Shown here: positions 45,182-54,534 of the stretch, piece after piece
Numbering within the stretch: the first letter of the stretch is position 1
Layout of the letters: each line of letters starts with the position of its first letter
Assembly (NCBI RefSeq): GCF_001467025.1
Contig: NZ_LNXV01000007.1
Location: forward strand, 62,001-126,000
Reading direction: 5' to 3'
Origin: Legionella brunensis
Lineage (GTDB): Bacteria > Pseudomonadota > Gammaproteobacteria > Legionellales > Legionellaceae
Length of the DNA: 64,000 bases
The notes under the pieces: generated by a model
Told to the model about the DNA's origin: nothing
Database searches by the model: none
What the model saw: the letters and a program-made list of their open reading frames with translations, nothing else
Made by a program: the position numbers and the translations under genes

Positions 45182-46102
45182 TTATTTATCATTAATGGGA
45201 GCGATGACAGGTTGCCACGCTTTACTAGTAATAGTAATTTTAGTGTTCTGTGCCAATTTTTCCATATTTCTAAATCGTTCTAACGCATCTTCATCTTTAG
45301 CAACTGCGGCTACCCACTCCTTGCTATTGGTATTAAGAGCTGGTAGGGCCGTTATACGCAACACTCTGTCATCAATATGGATTTCTGATGCATCACCAGT
45401 AACACCTAGATCAGTATGAGAAACGAAAGGAGGCGATACCATATTCATGGCTAGTAATTTGCGATATAGGATCATCCCAGCAAAATCCTCTTTTATGCGC
45501 GCGATGCTTTCCTCAAGAATAACACCTGCTTGTTCAATACCATTTTGCCACCCTTTTTCGACATAATGGCACCAAAGAAGCCTTTCTTGTTTTGTCTTGG
45601 GTAAGAGCGTGACATTAGGACACTCAGGCTTTTTATAATCCATCCATAAATATTGTCGCCAATTTGGTGGTGTAGTTATAAAGCGTGCTTGCTTGGCAAC
45701 CTTGTAAGTTCGATCTGAAATACGGATGGTCTGTGTATCTGCCAAATTAAAGGTATTGCGACCTTCCAACAAAACTGGAGGTAAAACATTATGTTCTAGT
45801 ACAAGAGAATTAAAGTCAAAAATGGCGTCCAGGTTACGGGCCTGCTTGGTCAAATTTTCGTCTATTATTTTTGCACGCCATGCAAGGCCTCCTTGAGCGC
45901 CTATGCTTAGGGCAGTTTCTTTGAGAGCCATCTCTCGAATTTTCCCCATATTGGCTTTACTACGGGTTCTGGCTCCTTTGTTGGTGTTGGCCAACGCTTG
46001 TAAGCCAGCAAGAGAGTCCGTGTTTGCTATCACAACTCGGCGATGGCATCCGGTTGACAGGACTAAGGATATAACACAAATACTAAGAATAAATTTTCGC
46101 AT
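45182..46102 (-). CDS. dotC: Dot/Icm outer-membrane lipoprotein DotC
   Basis: About 306 residues from the ATG at 46102 (MRKFILSICVISLVLSTGCHRR); the frame open further upstream to 46171 lies inside dotD and is not used. The lipobox is LSTG-C, so it is a lipoprotein. The mature part is very close to L. pneumophila DotC, for example MGKIREMALKETALS and AWRAKIIDENLTKQARNLDAI (partly quoted), and MVSPPFVSHTDLGVTGD. DotC and DotD direct the secretin-like DotH to the outer membrane. It overlaps the dotD end by 20 bases, which shows tight coupling. Confidence 0.97.
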   Translation of the reverse strand: MRKFILSICVISLVLSTGCHRRVVIANTDSLAGLQALANTNKGARTRSKANMGKIREMALKETALSIGAQGGLAWRAKIIDENLTKQARNLDAIFDFNSLVLEHNVLPPVLLEGRNTFNLADTQTIRISDRTYKVAKQARFITTPPNWRQYLWMDYKKPECPNVTLLPKTKQERLLWCHYVEKGWQNGIEQAGVILEESIARIKEDFAGMILYRKLLAMNMVSPPFVSHTDLGVTGDASEIHIDDRVLRITALPALNTNSKEWVAAVAKDEDALERFRNMEKLAQNTKITITSKAWQPVIAPINDK

Positions 46103-46571
46103 AGCGTAATTCAACAACTTGACTGTTAGGATAAACGTAGATATTGGCTTTCTTTCCTGCTTGATAATCAATATCCCGCAAGATCTCTGCTAAGCTCATA
46201 TCTTTAGAATTAAGACTAATTAGAACGGGAACGGCAGGTTCCGTTCCTAGCACGCGTAAACGAAAATGCGCCGCTCTGGCAACACGTAAAGTTACTTCTT
46301 CAATCGGTCCGGACCAATCAACAGAGGCTCTGCTTTGCAAATTGTAAGCATTCGGGATGGTCAAAGTATTATCTTTCGATTGCGGAATAATTACTTTTTC
46401 TATGCGCTGCATCTCCAGCATCGAATCACTAACGGATGAAGCTGCTTGCGCAAGCTTAATCGTTGCATCGTCACTTGGGTTGTTAAGTGGCGGTTTCATG
46501 TAAATACCACCACCTCGGCATCCTGCTAGAAGAATCGAGGCAATAATAAATACAGCAGACTTGTTGATCAT
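46083..46571 (-). CDS. dotD: Dot/Icm outer-membrane lipoprotein DotD
   Basis: About 162 residues, close to the 163 in L. pneumophila. I start it at the ATG at 46571 (MINKSAVFIIASILLAGCRGG) because this gives a lipoprotein signal with lipobox LLAG-C; the longer frame to 46682 would overlap rsmD. The mature part reads ASSVSDSMLEMQRIEKVIIP, WSGPIEEVTLRVARAAHFRLRVLG (partly quoted) and LAEILRDIDYQAGKKANI, the secretin N0-like fold of DotD. It helps DotC place DotH in the outer membrane. First gene of dotD-dotC-dotB, 88 bases after rsmD. Confidence 0.95.
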   Translation of the reverse strand: MINKSAVFIIASILLAGCRGGGIYMKPPLNNPSDDATIKLAQAASSVSDSMLEMQRIEKVIIPQSKDNTLTIPNAYNLQSRASVDWSGPIEEVTLRVARAAHFRLRVLGTEPAVPVLISLNSKDMSLAEILRDIDYQAGKKANIYVYPNSQVVELRYAKIYS

Positions 46572-46659
46572 CTTTTTGACTTTATAAACGATGTGTACTG
46601 CAATGATTGAAACAGGAGCATGACGCCTTGTCAAGGAAAAGAAGGACCGCTTCTGAAAG

Positions 46660-47205
46660 TTAATTCTTTTCATAAAGACCATAGATTACTTGTCCCGCTT
46701 GTTTAGATTTTTTTTCATTCCAGAATACTGGATCAAGTTGAAGTTTATCAGGTGATTCAATATAAACCAAGCCACCAGAAGCTAACAAATTTGAACGGGA
46801 TAAAATATCTAAACATCTAGGGAGGTAATTTTTAGCAAAGGGGGGATCGAGGAAAATAATATCGAAGCATTCGGGACTTTCTAAAATATACTCTTGGGCG
46901 TCACATTGTACCACAGTAAGGGTTGAGGAGTCAAAAGTAGCCACGATTTGTTTTAAGTTGGAATAAACTTTTGGAGAAGACTCAACAAGGACTACCCTAT
47001 CAGCGCCGCGTGAATAGGCTTCTAAACCAAGAGCGCCGCTGCCTGCAAAAGCATCCAAACAACGAGCACCACGTATGTCATGCATCAACCAATTAAAGAG
47101 TGTTTCTTTGACTCTGTCAGAAGTTGGGCGTAAACCCTCAATATCAGGGAAAGAAATTTTTTTTCCCCGATATCTTCCACCAATAATGCGTACTGTTTGC
47201 TTCAC
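46660..47205 (-). CDS. rsmD: 16S rRNA (guanine(966)-N(2))-methyltransferase
   Basis: A 181-residue methyltransferase. N-terminal RIIGGRYRGKKISFPDIEGLRPTSDRVKETLFNWL (partly quoted) is the RsmD start, CLDAFAGSGALGLEAYSRGA is the SAM-binding loop, and IIFLDPPFAKN holds the DPPF active-site motif of N2-guanine methylases. It modifies G966 of 16S rRNA. It overlaps the upstream M16 peptidase gene by four bases (47202-47205), so the two peptidase genes and rsmD form one operon, an arrangement seen in other gammaproteobacteria. Confidence 0.95.
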   Translation of the reverse strand: MKQTVRIIGGRYRGKKISFPDIEGLRPTSDRVKETLFNWLMHDIRGARCLDAFAGSGALGLEAYSRGADRVVLVESSPKVYSNLKQIVATFDSSTLTVVQCDAQEYILESPECFDIIFLDPPFAKNYLPRCLDILSRSNLLASGGLVYIESPDKLQLDPVFWNEKKSKQAGQVIYGLYEKN

Positions 47206-48506
47206 GTCTTTCCTACAGAAACTAAAAGTAGTTTGTTGATGTTCACTTGTTTTTGAAAGGCTTGCTTAATTTGTGCGGTACTGACGGCATTAATTTTTGT
47301 CACATAAGTATCCAAGTAATCGTCTGGCAAGTGAAAAAAGGCGATACGCAACAGCATGCCTGCAATACTACTATTACTTGCTAACGATAAGGGGAAACTG
47401 CCTGTCAGATATTGTTTCGCGGCTATCAGTTCGGCTTCATCTGGACCTTCATTAATAAATTTTGCCACAGTATCTTCTGTAACTTTTAGAGCTGTAGTTG
47501 CTTGCTTATTTTGCGTAGCCAAGCTAATCAAAAATGGGCCATCACCGGGCATGGGTATAAACTGACTAACAACTCCATAAGTTAAGCCACGTTTCTCACG
47601 AACTTCATTTGCTAATCGTGATACTAAAGCTCCGCCACCTAAAATGTAATTCCCCACAGTAAGCGGGAAATAATCAGGAGCGTGATGGTCAATGCCAATT
47701 TGTCCCAAGCGAAGAATGGTTTGCGAGGAAGGAAAATTAACCATGATTTGTTCCCTATCAGTTAACTGTGGAGCTTTAGGAATCATGGGTGCTCCTTGTC
47801 CTTTGGGCAATTGTTGGACTAATTGTTCGGCTAATTGATGTGCCTTTTCTTGATCAATCGCGCCAACGATCACAATCACTGCATTGGAGCCCACAAAATA
47901 ACGCTTGTAGAAATCACGTACATGCTTAAGCTCAATTGCATTAACACTTTCTTCTGTGCCCATAATAGAATGTGCATAGGGATGGTTTTGGTATAATTTT
48001 TTAAAGAAGATGAGATTGGCTACATCGTCAGGGGACTCTTGAGCTTGCGCTATGACCATTAATTGTTGATTTTTCTCTCGCTGAAAAGCTTCTTGTGGAA
48101 AGTCTGGCTTATTTAATATTAAACTAAATGTTTCTATTGCTTGTTTAAGAGCTTCTTGAGTAGTTAACGTTCTCAAGCTTAGGACAATCATGTCACGGCT
48201 GCTTTCTCCCTGGTATTGTGCACCTATGTTAGCGAATTTTTCTGCCACTGTAGTGGCATCCAGGCCACCGTTACCTTGATTTAGTAGATCAGTAGTCAAA
48301 GCACTCAAACCATATTGGTTGCCATCATATGCAGAGCCGGCTGCAAAAGCAATATTGACGTCAAGCATGGGAACTTCGAGAGCTTGATAAAAAACAACTT
48401 GAGCCCCATTGGCTGTTTGCCATTTTTGCGTTTTAAAAGAGTTTGCCTGTAGTACCTGTGGCAATATAAGGACTAAGGCAGTCGTTAGTGTCACTAATAT
48501 TTTCAT
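47202..48506 (-). CDS. M16-family peptidase, subunit lacking the zinc motif
   Basis: A 434-residue protein with a signal peptide (about residues 1-21, ending QVLQANS). It has the M16 fold (FAAGSAYDGNQYGLSALTTDLLNQG at the usual place; partly quoted), but the HxxEH zinc motif is replaced by SALTTD, so it is not an active peptidase by itself. The second half reads LGQIGIDHHAPDYFPLTVGNYILGGG and EVREKRGLTYGV, the conserved R-Y-type region that helps bind substrate. It pairs with the zinc-carrying partner upstream. The two are in one operon with ATGA overlap and probably form a periplasmic heterodimer. Confidence 0.9.
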   Translation of the reverse strand: MKILVTLTTALVLILPQVLQANSFKTQKWQTANGAQVVFYQALEVPMLDVNIAFAAGSAYDGNQYGLSALTTDLLNQGNGGLDATTVAEKFANIGAQYQGESSRDMIVLSLRTLTTQEALKQAIETFSLILNKPDFPQEAFQREKNQQLMVIAQAQESPDDVANLIFFKKLYQNHPYAHSIMGTEESVNAIELKHVRDFYKRYFVGSNAVIVIVGAIDQEKAHQLAEQLVQQLPKGQGAPMIPKAPQLTDREQIMVNFPSSQTILRLGQIGIDHHAPDYFPLTVGNYILGGGALVSRLANEVREKRGLTYGVVSQFIPMPGDGPFLISLATQNKQATTALKVTEDTVAKFINEGPDEAELIAAKQYLTGSFPLSLASNSSIAGMLLRIAFFHLPDDYLDTYVTKINAVSTAQIKQAFQKQVNINKLLLVSVGKT

Positions 48507-49825
48507 GCTCGTTCCTCTTGAGGGACAGGAATTAATAATGCTTCTGTTTCTGCGATGTCCCTAAAATAATGTCGGGCCACTTCTTGTATTTGCTCTGGGG
48601 TGATCTTGTTGATTCTATCGATATAAGCATCGGCAGTTTGCCAGCCTAGGCCTATTGTTTCTACTAAGCCTAACTCCATTGCTTGTCCATAAATGGAGTC
48701 TTTTTCAAAAGTTTTCTGAGCTATGATTTGTGTTTTAATACGTTGTAATTCAGCAGGGCTAACTAATTCATTTTTTAGAAGCTCTATTTCCTTCACCATT
48801 GCAGATTTCAGCTCATTGACAGTATGAGCTTGAGAAGGTGTACCAAAAAGAATAAATTGAGTTTGATAGCGAGAATACAAATTGTAATAAACATCCACGC
48901 CACTTGCGATATGACTGCCACGGATAAGGTTCTTGGAAAACCGCGCACTATCTCCAGCATCCAAAATGCCTGCAATTAACTCAAGAGCATAGGGTTCCCA
49001 AGTATTCTTTGCAGTTTTTACGCTTGGTACGGTATAACCAAACATCAGCATTGGAAGCTTCGCTGGTGCATAAACTTCAGTTGACTTTTGGCCAAGGGCT
49101 GGCGGCTCTGTTTGCAAGCGGCGAACATAATGCGCTTTTTTATTGATTTTACCAAAATATTGACTTGCTAATTGATGGACCTTTTCTGCGTTGACATCAC
49201 CTACAACGACCAAGGTGGCATTGTCCGGTGCATAGAAGCGCTGATACCAATCTCTAAGATCATCAACACTCATTTGATGCAGATCACTCATCCAGCCAAT
49301 TACAGGATGGTGGTAGGGGTCGGCCAAATGAGCTGCTGCCAGATAGCGCTCAAAAGTCAGGGCTTGTGGATTGTCATCAGTGCGTAAACGACGCTCCTCA
49401 CGTATTACTTTGATTTCTTTGGCAAACTCTTCTTTATCCAAGAGAAGATTTTGCATGCGATCGGCTTCTAGTTCAAAAGCAATTGGCAATTGCGAAGCCG
49501 CAACTTTTTCAAAATAAGCGGTATAGTCAAAATTAGTAAAGGCATTTTCTTGACCACCAACAGCTGCGATAGTTTTAGAAAAAGTTCCTAAAGGATGTTT
49601 GGGGGTACCTTTAAACATAACATGCTCTAGAGCATGTGAAACACCTGTTAAACCACCAGGTTCGTCTGCTGACCCCACGTTATACCATATCATGGATACT
49701 GCGACAGGGGCGCGGTGATCTTCTTTAACAATGACTTTTAAACCGTTCTCCAACACAAACTCACGAGTTTGACTAAAGGCTTGACAGGAAAGCGCGGTTA
49801 AGAAAATCATTAAAGCGATGCGCAT
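48503..49825 (-). CDS. M16-family zinc peptidase, catalytic subunit
   Basis: A 440-residue protein with a signal peptide (about residues 1-18, ending CQAFSQ). The inverted zinc motif is SHALEHVMFKGT (H-x-x-E-H), and the distal Glu is probably in the following ELEADRMQNLLLD stretch, as in other M16 enzymes. It also shows ENGLKVIVKEDHRAPVAVSMIWYNVGSADEPGGLTG (partly quoted), a very typical N-terminal M16 text. Periplasmic or exported. It is the first gene of the operon with its inactive partner and rsmD. Divergent from ftsY. Confidence 0.92.
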   Translation of the reverse strand: MRIALMIFLTALSCQAFSQTREFVLENGLKVIVKEDHRAPVAVSMIWYNVGSADEPGGLTGVSHALEHVMFKGTPKHPLGTFSKTIAAVGGQENAFTNFDYTAYFEKVAASQLPIAFELEADRMQNLLLDKEEFAKEIKVIREERRLRTDDNPQALTFERYLAAAHLADPYHHPVIGWMSDLHQMSVDDLRDWYQRFYAPDNATLVVVGDVNAEKVHQLASQYFGKINKKAHYVRRLQTEPPALGQKSTEVYAPAKLPMLMFGYTVPSVKTAKNTWEPYALELIAGILDAGDSARFSKNLIRGSHIASGVDVYYNLYSRYQTQFILFGTPSQAHTVNELKSAMVKEIELLKNELVSPAELQRIKTQIIAQKTFEKDSIYGQAMELGLVETIGLGWQTADAYIDRINKITPEQIQEVARHYFRDIAETEALLIPVPQEERA

Positions 49826-49885
49826 GGATTAACTCCGAAGCAAAAAAAGTGATAGAATTTCACATTTCCTTTGTTTTGTACACTT

Positions 49886-50950
49886 ATGATTAAATGGTTT
49901 AAACGAAATCAAAATGAAACGGAGTCTGATTCTACCTCGACTGAAGTAGCCTCAGCCTCCGTAGAAATGCCACAACAAGATGAGCAAATCCTACAACACC
50001 ATACAGACAATTCTCCTAAGGAAGGTTTTTTTGCACGGTTTAAGAAAGGCTTAAGTAAGACACGACAGCAATTTGGAGACGGTATTGGTCGTTTGTTGCT
50101 TGGCAAAAAGGAAATTGATGCTACCATTCTTGAAGAGCTTGAAACTTTATTGTTAAGCGCTGACTTGGGAATTGAGACTTCACAAGCCATTTTAAAGCAA
50201 CTTATAGATGAGTTGGCGAGAAAACAGCTAACCGACGGCTCTACAGTTTTTCAAGCTCTAAAAAAGCGTCTGGAAGATATTCTTTCTGTGTGTGAAAAAC
50301 CGTTGAACGCTGAGACATCTGATAAATCCCCCTTTGTGATTTTAACGGTAGGGGTTAACGGGGCAGGTAAAACCACTTCCATTGGTAAGATGGCTAAACA
50401 ATTTCAGCAGCAAGGCAAAAAGGTAATGCTAGCTGCGGGTGATACTTTTCGTGCCGCTGCAGTTGAACAATTGCAAGTCTGGGGAGAGCGTAATCAAATT
50501 CCTGTTATTGCTCAACATACTGGCGCTGATAGTGCTTCCGTAATTTATGATGCCTTACAAGCGGCAAAAGCGCGCGGTATTGACATTTTAATAGCAGATA
50601 CAGCAGGTCGTTTGCATACCCAGGGCAACTTAATGGAAGAGCTTAAGAAGGTTAAGCGGGTTATACAAAAATTGGATCCTCAAGCTCCTCATGAGGTCAT
50701 GCTGGTATTAGATGCAAGCATTGGGCAAAATGCATTAAATCAAGCTCGTCAATTCAATCAGGCTGTTGGTTTGACCGGTATAATGATGACAAAGCTTGAT
50801 GGCACAGCAAAAGGTGGGATATTGTTTGCAATTGCGAATGAGTTAAAAATACCTTTTCGTTATTTGGGGATGGGAGAAAAAATTGATGATCTTCGTCCCT
50901 TCAATGCATCACAATTTGTTAGAGCAATTTTTAATGATGATCAAGTTTGA
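49886..50950 (+). CDS. ftsY: Signal recognition particle receptor FtsY
   Basis: About 354 residues from the ATG at 49886 (MIKWFKRNQNE); a TTG at 49871 is a less likely start. The first 60 residues are acidic, the membrane-targeting A domain (short), followed by the NG domain: helices, then the GTP loop VGVNGAGKTTSIGKMA, DTFRAAAVEQLQVW, ILIADTAGRLHTQGNLMEELKK and MTKLDGTAKGGILFAI. It receives the SRP with its ribosome at the inner membrane. It is followed by ftsE and ftsX, as in E. coli (ftsYEX). The stop overlaps the ftsE start region. Confidence 0.97.
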   Translation: MIKWFKRNQNETESDSTSTEVASASVEMPQQDEQILQHHTDNSPKEGFFARFKKGLSKTRQQFGDGIGRLLLGKKEIDATILEELETLLLSADLGIETSQAILKQLIDELARKQLTDGSTVFQALKKRLEDILSVCEKPLNAETSDKSPFVILTVGVNGAGKTTSIGKMAKQFQQQGKKVMLAAGDTFRAAAVEQLQVWGERNQIPVIAQHTGADSASVIYDALQAAKARGIDILIADTAGRLHTQGNLMEELKKVKRVIQKLDPQAPHEVMLVLDASIGQNALNQARQFNQAVGLTGIMMTKLDGTAKGGILFAIANELKIPFRYLGMGEKIDDLRPFNASQFVRAIFNDDQV

Positions 50951-51587
50951 CCAAATTACTAAGCGTTATCCGGGTGGCTTTGAAGCATTAAGCCAGGTTA
51001 ATTTTTCTTTGCAGAAGGGCGAAATGGCTTTTCTTACAGGTCATTCCGGAGCCGGGAAAAGTACATTGCTTAAATTAATCGCCATGCTTGAAATTCCTTC
51101 CTCAGGTCAGATAATGGTCAATGGGGTGCGTTTGAATCAACTGAAGAAAAAAGATATTGCTGCTTATCGCAGTAGCTTGGGAATTACCTTTCAATCCCCT
51201 CATTTATTAAATGATAGAACTATTTTTGATAATGTCGCTTTACCTCTTCAAATTCACGGACTCACTCCTCCCATGATTACGAAAAGAGTTCATGCGGCGC
51301 TGGACATGGTTGGTTTATTAAGTAAAGAAAAGATGTTACCAGTTCATTTGTCAGGTGGGGAGCAGCAACGTGTAGGAATTGCCCGTGCTGTGGTACACAA
51401 ACCAGCATTGCTTTTAGCCGATGAGCCTACCGGAAACCTTGACCCTAGTTTGTCATCGGAAATTATGAAGTTATTTGCGCAATTTAACCAGGTAGGTGTC
51501 AGTATTCTTATTGCCACTCATGATCTTGCGCTGATTGCAGGAATGAAACATCGCATCGTTATGTTGAAAGGGGGTAGGGTGTGTTAA
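50937..51587 (+). CDS. ftsE: Cell division ABC protein FtsE
   Basis: About 216 residues. The start is the second of two adjacent ATGs (50934 and 50937), giving [18 protein letters not shown], the usual FtsE N-terminus. Walker [10 protein letters not shown], signature [16 protein letters not shown], Walker [13 protein letters not shown] and ATHDLALI are all present. FtsE powers FtsX to control peptidoglycan amidases in division. It overlaps ftsY by 14 bases and ftsX by 7. Confidence 0.95.
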   Translation: MIKFDQITKRYPGGFEALSQVNFSLQKGEMAFLTGHSGAGKSTLLKLIAMLEIPSSGQIMVNGVRLNQLKKKDIAAYRSSLGITFQSPHLLNDRTIFDNVALPLQIHGLTPPMITKRVHAALDMVGLLSKEKMLPVHLSGGEQQRVGIARAVVHKPALLLADEPTGNLDPSLSSEIMKLFAQFNQVGVSILIATHDLALIAGMKHRIVMLKGGRVC

Positions 51588-52510
51588 AAAAGATTCGCTC
51601 ACTTGCTTCCTACCATTTACAAGCAGCAAGCAATAGCCTTAACTTACTTTGTCGCAAGCCCATGGCAACGATGATGACAGTTATTGTGATTGCTATTACC
51701 TTAACATTACCCGCTTTATTTTGGGTTTTTAGTGATAATCTTGAAAAGATGGCCAAAAACTGGCAACAAGGTGGTCATATTTCTCTTTATTTGAAACCCT
51801 CCTTAACAACAGCGGAGGAAACTGCTGTGCTTGAGCGTGTACAAGCGACGGAAGGGGTGGGTAAAGCTAGTCTGAAATCTCCTGCAGAAGGATTGGCAGA
51901 ATTGCAACAGCAGGAAGGCATGCATGATATTATGCGCTATCTTCCGGAAAATCCGCTACCAGCGGTGATTGAGGTTGTACCAACACTTGCGATTAACCAG
52001 CCTTTTCAGATGGAGAACTTATATACTCGCTTACAAGCATTACCACAAGTAGAGCAAGCCAAGCTAGATATGGAGTGGATAACTCGCTTGCATGCAATTC
52101 TTGGTTTTGCCAATAAAGCGGCTCATGCTGTGATGGCACTTTTGGCTTCAGCAGTAGTTTTAATTATTGGCAATACGTTGCGTCTGGCTATTCACAATCG
52201 TCAAGAAGAAATTCAGGTATTGAAATTAATTGGTGCTACAGATCCTTTTATTGCTCGGCCTTTTTTATATTCAGGAATATGGTACAGTCTAGCCGGAGCG
52301 ATAATGGCTGTGCTTTTTGTGAATATATTTATGCTAAGTTTTGCAGTAGCGATTAAGCAGTTGGCCGCTGCTTATCAGATGAACTATCCCATTATGGGAT
52401 TATCTGTAAAACAGGCTTATTTGCTTGTTCTGGTTTCTACTCTGTTAGGGTGGTTAGGTGCTAAATTGTCAGTAAATCGCCAACTTGCTTCAATTGAGCC
52501 CTATAATTAG
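51581..52510 (+). CDS. ftsX: Cell division protein FtsX
   Basis: A 309-residue membrane protein from a GTG start at 51581 inside the ftsE end. It has four membrane segments: TMMTVIVIAITLTLPALFWVF near residue 30, AVMALLASAVVLIIGNTLRLAI near 180, a third near 230 (SGIWYSLAGAIMAVLFVNIFML) and a fourth near 285 (AYLLVLVSTLLGWLGA), with a periplasmic loop between the first two that contains NPLPAVIEVVP. The layout matches FtsX. It works with FtsE. Confidence 0.93.
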   Translation: MLKKIRSLASYHLQAASNSLNLLCRKPMATMMTVIVIAITLTLPALFWVFSDNLEKMAKNWQQGGHISLYLKPSLTTAEETAVLERVQATEGVGKASLKSPAEGLAELQQQEGMHDIMRYLPENPLPAVIEVVPTLAINQPFQMENLYTRLQALPQVEQAKLDMEWITRLHAILGFANKAAHAVMALLASAVVLIIGNTLRLAIHNRQEEIQVLKLIGATDPFIARPFLYSGIWYSLAGAIMAVLFVNIFMLSFAVAIKQLAAAYQMNYPIMGLSVKQAYLLVLVSTLLGWLGAKLSVNRQLASIEPYN

Positions 52511-52651
52511 TTATAATGAAGGAGTTTTTACCAAGTCGTCCTGTATAACCTCTCTAAGCTAGCATTCTTACAGCTTAGAATGGCTATTTGGACGTTACGC
52601 TTTAGTTGATTGTCCTTTTATCGAGTATGATGTTGGTAATGGAGGATGTAT

Positions 52652-53512
52652 ATGAATCAGCAGTTACAGTTAGGATCATTAAATTTGCCCATTGGCAGCC
52701 TTGATGCTTATATTCATCGTGCCAATCAAATACCAATGCTCTCTGCTGAAGAAGAATATGATTGTGCTGAACGTTTCCAGACTGAAGGAGATTTGGAGGC
52801 TGCTCGTCGTCTCGTTCTCGCTCATTTACGTTATGTAGTACGTGTAGCTCGTGGTTATTTAGGTTATGGTTTGCCGCTTAATGATTTAATCCAAGAGGGT
52901 AATATTGGCTTAATGAAGGCAGTTAAACGTTTCGACCCTAAAATGGGAGTACGCTTAGTTTCCTTTGCCGTTCATTGGATTAAGGCTGAAATCCATGAGT
53001 TTGTTCTTCGCAATTGGCGTATTGTTAAAATTGCTACTACTAAAGCTCAGCGAAAATTATTTTTTAATCTTCGCCATATGAAAAATCGTTTAGGTTGGTT
53101 TAGTCGCGAAGAAGTCGACGCTGTTGCTAAAGATTTGGGCGTTAGTCGTGAAGATGTATTAATCATGGAGCAGCGTCTTAATGCGATGGATGCTCCTTAT
53201 GATGCACCTGTCTCTGATGATGACGAAGATGCATTTAAGTCCCCCTCCCACTATTTACATGATTCAAATAGCGATCCTGCTCAGCTAATTGAACAAGAAA
53301 TGAGTGGTGAGCATGGGCGCGAGCAATTATTTCTAGCTCTTGAACAATTAGATGAGCGCAGTCAAGATATCTTACAGCAACGATGGTTGTCAGATGATAA
53401 AGCAACCCTACATGATTTAGCCGATAAATATGGGGTCTCTGCTGAGCGGGTTCGTCAGCTCGAAAAAAATGCCATGAAAAAACTTCGTCAATATATGGAA
53501 GAAGTAGCATAG
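52652..53512 (+). CDS. rpoH: RNA polymerase sigma-32 factor RpoH
   Basis: About 286 residues from the ATG at 52652, six bases after GGAGG; the ATG at 52646 is too near to the ribosome site. It reads [25 protein letters not shown] (region 1.2; partly quoted), [39 protein letters not shown] (2.1-2.2; partly quoted), and [39 protein letters not shown], the RpoH box QRKLFFNLR being decisive. It directs transcription of heat-shock genes. It is downstream of ftsYEX, the normal order. A hairpin follows. Confidence 0.97.
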   Translation: MNQQLQLGSLNLPIGSLDAYIHRANQIPMLSAEEEYDCAERFQTEGDLEAARRLVLAHLRYVVRVARGYLGYGLPLNDLIQEGNIGLMKAVKRFDPKMGVRLVSFAVHWIKAEIHEFVLRNWRIVKIATTKAQRKLFFNLRHMKNRLGWFSREEVDAVAKDLGVSREDVLIMEQRLNAMDAPYDAPVSDDDEDAFKSPSHYLHDSNSDPAQLIEQEMSGEHGREQLFLALEQLDERSQDILQQRWLSDDKATLHDLADKYGVSAERVRQLEKNAMKKLRQYMEEVA

Positions 53513-53558
53513 CTTCTTTGGCCATTCTGGTTAAAAATAATTTATAGATAGTCATTTT

Positions 53559-53583
53559 ATAGTTGGGTCTTCGACCCAACTAT
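53559..53583 (+). terminator. Hairpin after rpoH
   Basis: Stem ATAGTTGGGTC (53559-53569) with GACCCAACTAT (53573-53583) and a TTC loop. No T-run follows on the plus strand, so the stop function is plausible but not ideal. Confidence 0.55.
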
Positions 53584-53591
53584 TCTAGTCT

Positions 53592-53656
53592 AGGGTCTGT
53601 TTACAATTCTACTATCAAGGCTTTCGACTCAAGCAAGCGAATTGTAAACAGACCCT
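53592..53656. repeat. Palindromic element with 18-base perfect arms
   Basis: The arm 53592-53609 (AGGGTCTGTTTACAATTC) is the exact reverse complement of 53639-53656, with a 29-base loop. No gene is inside and there is no T-run. It looks like an interspersed palindromic repeat or a miniature element rather than a normal terminator; no second copy was seen in this window. Confidence 0.6.
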
Positions 53657-53758
53657 TCTATGTTTTTATTTAAACTAGTAAAGTCATTGATTTGATGATT
53701 ATTTTTTATATTATCTATAAAATAGAAAGATGTTTATCTCTTCTAATGGAGAGGCGTA

Positions 53759-54526
53759 ATGCTATTTACAACAACTTTGGTTAGTGGGGCTATTGCTACT
53801 AAATATATCATTGGATTAGTTACTGGAGGGGGGGTAGCGGGCGCGGGAATTAGTACGGGCGTGTTTCATTACCTAAGTAAACGTAAAAAACCTGATGATG
53901 TTGATCTAGAACGTGTTGAACGGCAAAAAGCTCGAGAAGACGCACTTGATAACATAATTGAAGATGTAGATGAGCGTCTAGAGCTGACTATTCAAGATTT
54001 TAAGGAAAATTCAACGGAAATTTCGTCAACCATTAATCTATTTAAAGAAGTTTTTCAGGATGTTTTTAATAAAACACAAGAGTTAGGCGAAGTTGCTCAA
54101 TCAATAAGAGAGAATGAGAAAAAAAGGCTCGCAGAACTAGAAAAAGCGCAGAAGGAATTGCAATTGAAAATCGAGGAAGTAAGCGAGCAACTGATTAAAT
54201 CGGAAAAAATGCGTGAAGAGCTTCGAACAAAGTTAACTGAGGTTGGGGAGCAACTGCTGAGTTCATCAACAAAAATTGTTGAAGGGGAAAAAGAGATTGA
54301 AGAGCTTCGTCTCTTACAGGAAAAGCAAAAAAAGGAGAATCAGGAATTAGCTGATGCTTACAAGGAGTCAATCCAATCAAATGAAGCACTCGAGAGGCAA
54401 CTAAATCAGGCCATTGATTTGTTGAAAAAGAAGCAACAACAAATTAATTCATTGCAGGAAAATTTGAGCTCAGAAAAGAAAAATCCGCATACGAGTACAT
54501 TTTTTTCAACTCAAAGTACACTTTAA
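53759..54526 (+). CDS. Membrane-anchored coiled-coil protein, first of a tandem pair
   Basis: A 255-residue protein that I do not recognise. Residues 1-40 hold one hydrophobic segment (TKYIIGLVTGGGVAGAGIST), then a basic turn (KRKKPDD), and from about residue 50 to 245 nearly everything is a long coiled coil rich in Glu, Lys, Gln and Leu (for example ELEKAQKELQLKIEEVSEQL). It ends SSEKKNPHTSTFFSTQSTL. It may sit in the inner membrane with the coil in the cytosol. The next gene starts 8 bases later and has the same design, so the two may form a complex. The AGAGGCGTA sequence upstream of the ATG is a possible ribosome site. Confidence 0.65.
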   Translation: MLFTTTLVSGAIATKYIIGLVTGGGVAGAGISTGVFHYLSKRKKPDDVDLERVERQKAREDALDNIIEDVDERLELTIQDFKENSTEISSTINLFKEVFQDVFNKTQELGEVAQSIRENEKKRLAELEKAQKELQLKIEEVSEQLIKSEKMREELRTKLTEVGEQLLSSSTKIVEGEKEIEELRLLQEKQKKENQELADAYKESIQSNEALERQLNQAIDLLKKKQQQINSLQENLSSEKKNPHTSTFFSTQSTL

Positions 54527-54534
54527 GGAAATTT

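Noticed and set aside
46572-46682. Longer N-terminus for DotD
   Set aside because: It would overlap rsmD and remove the lipoprotein signal that the start at 46571 gives.
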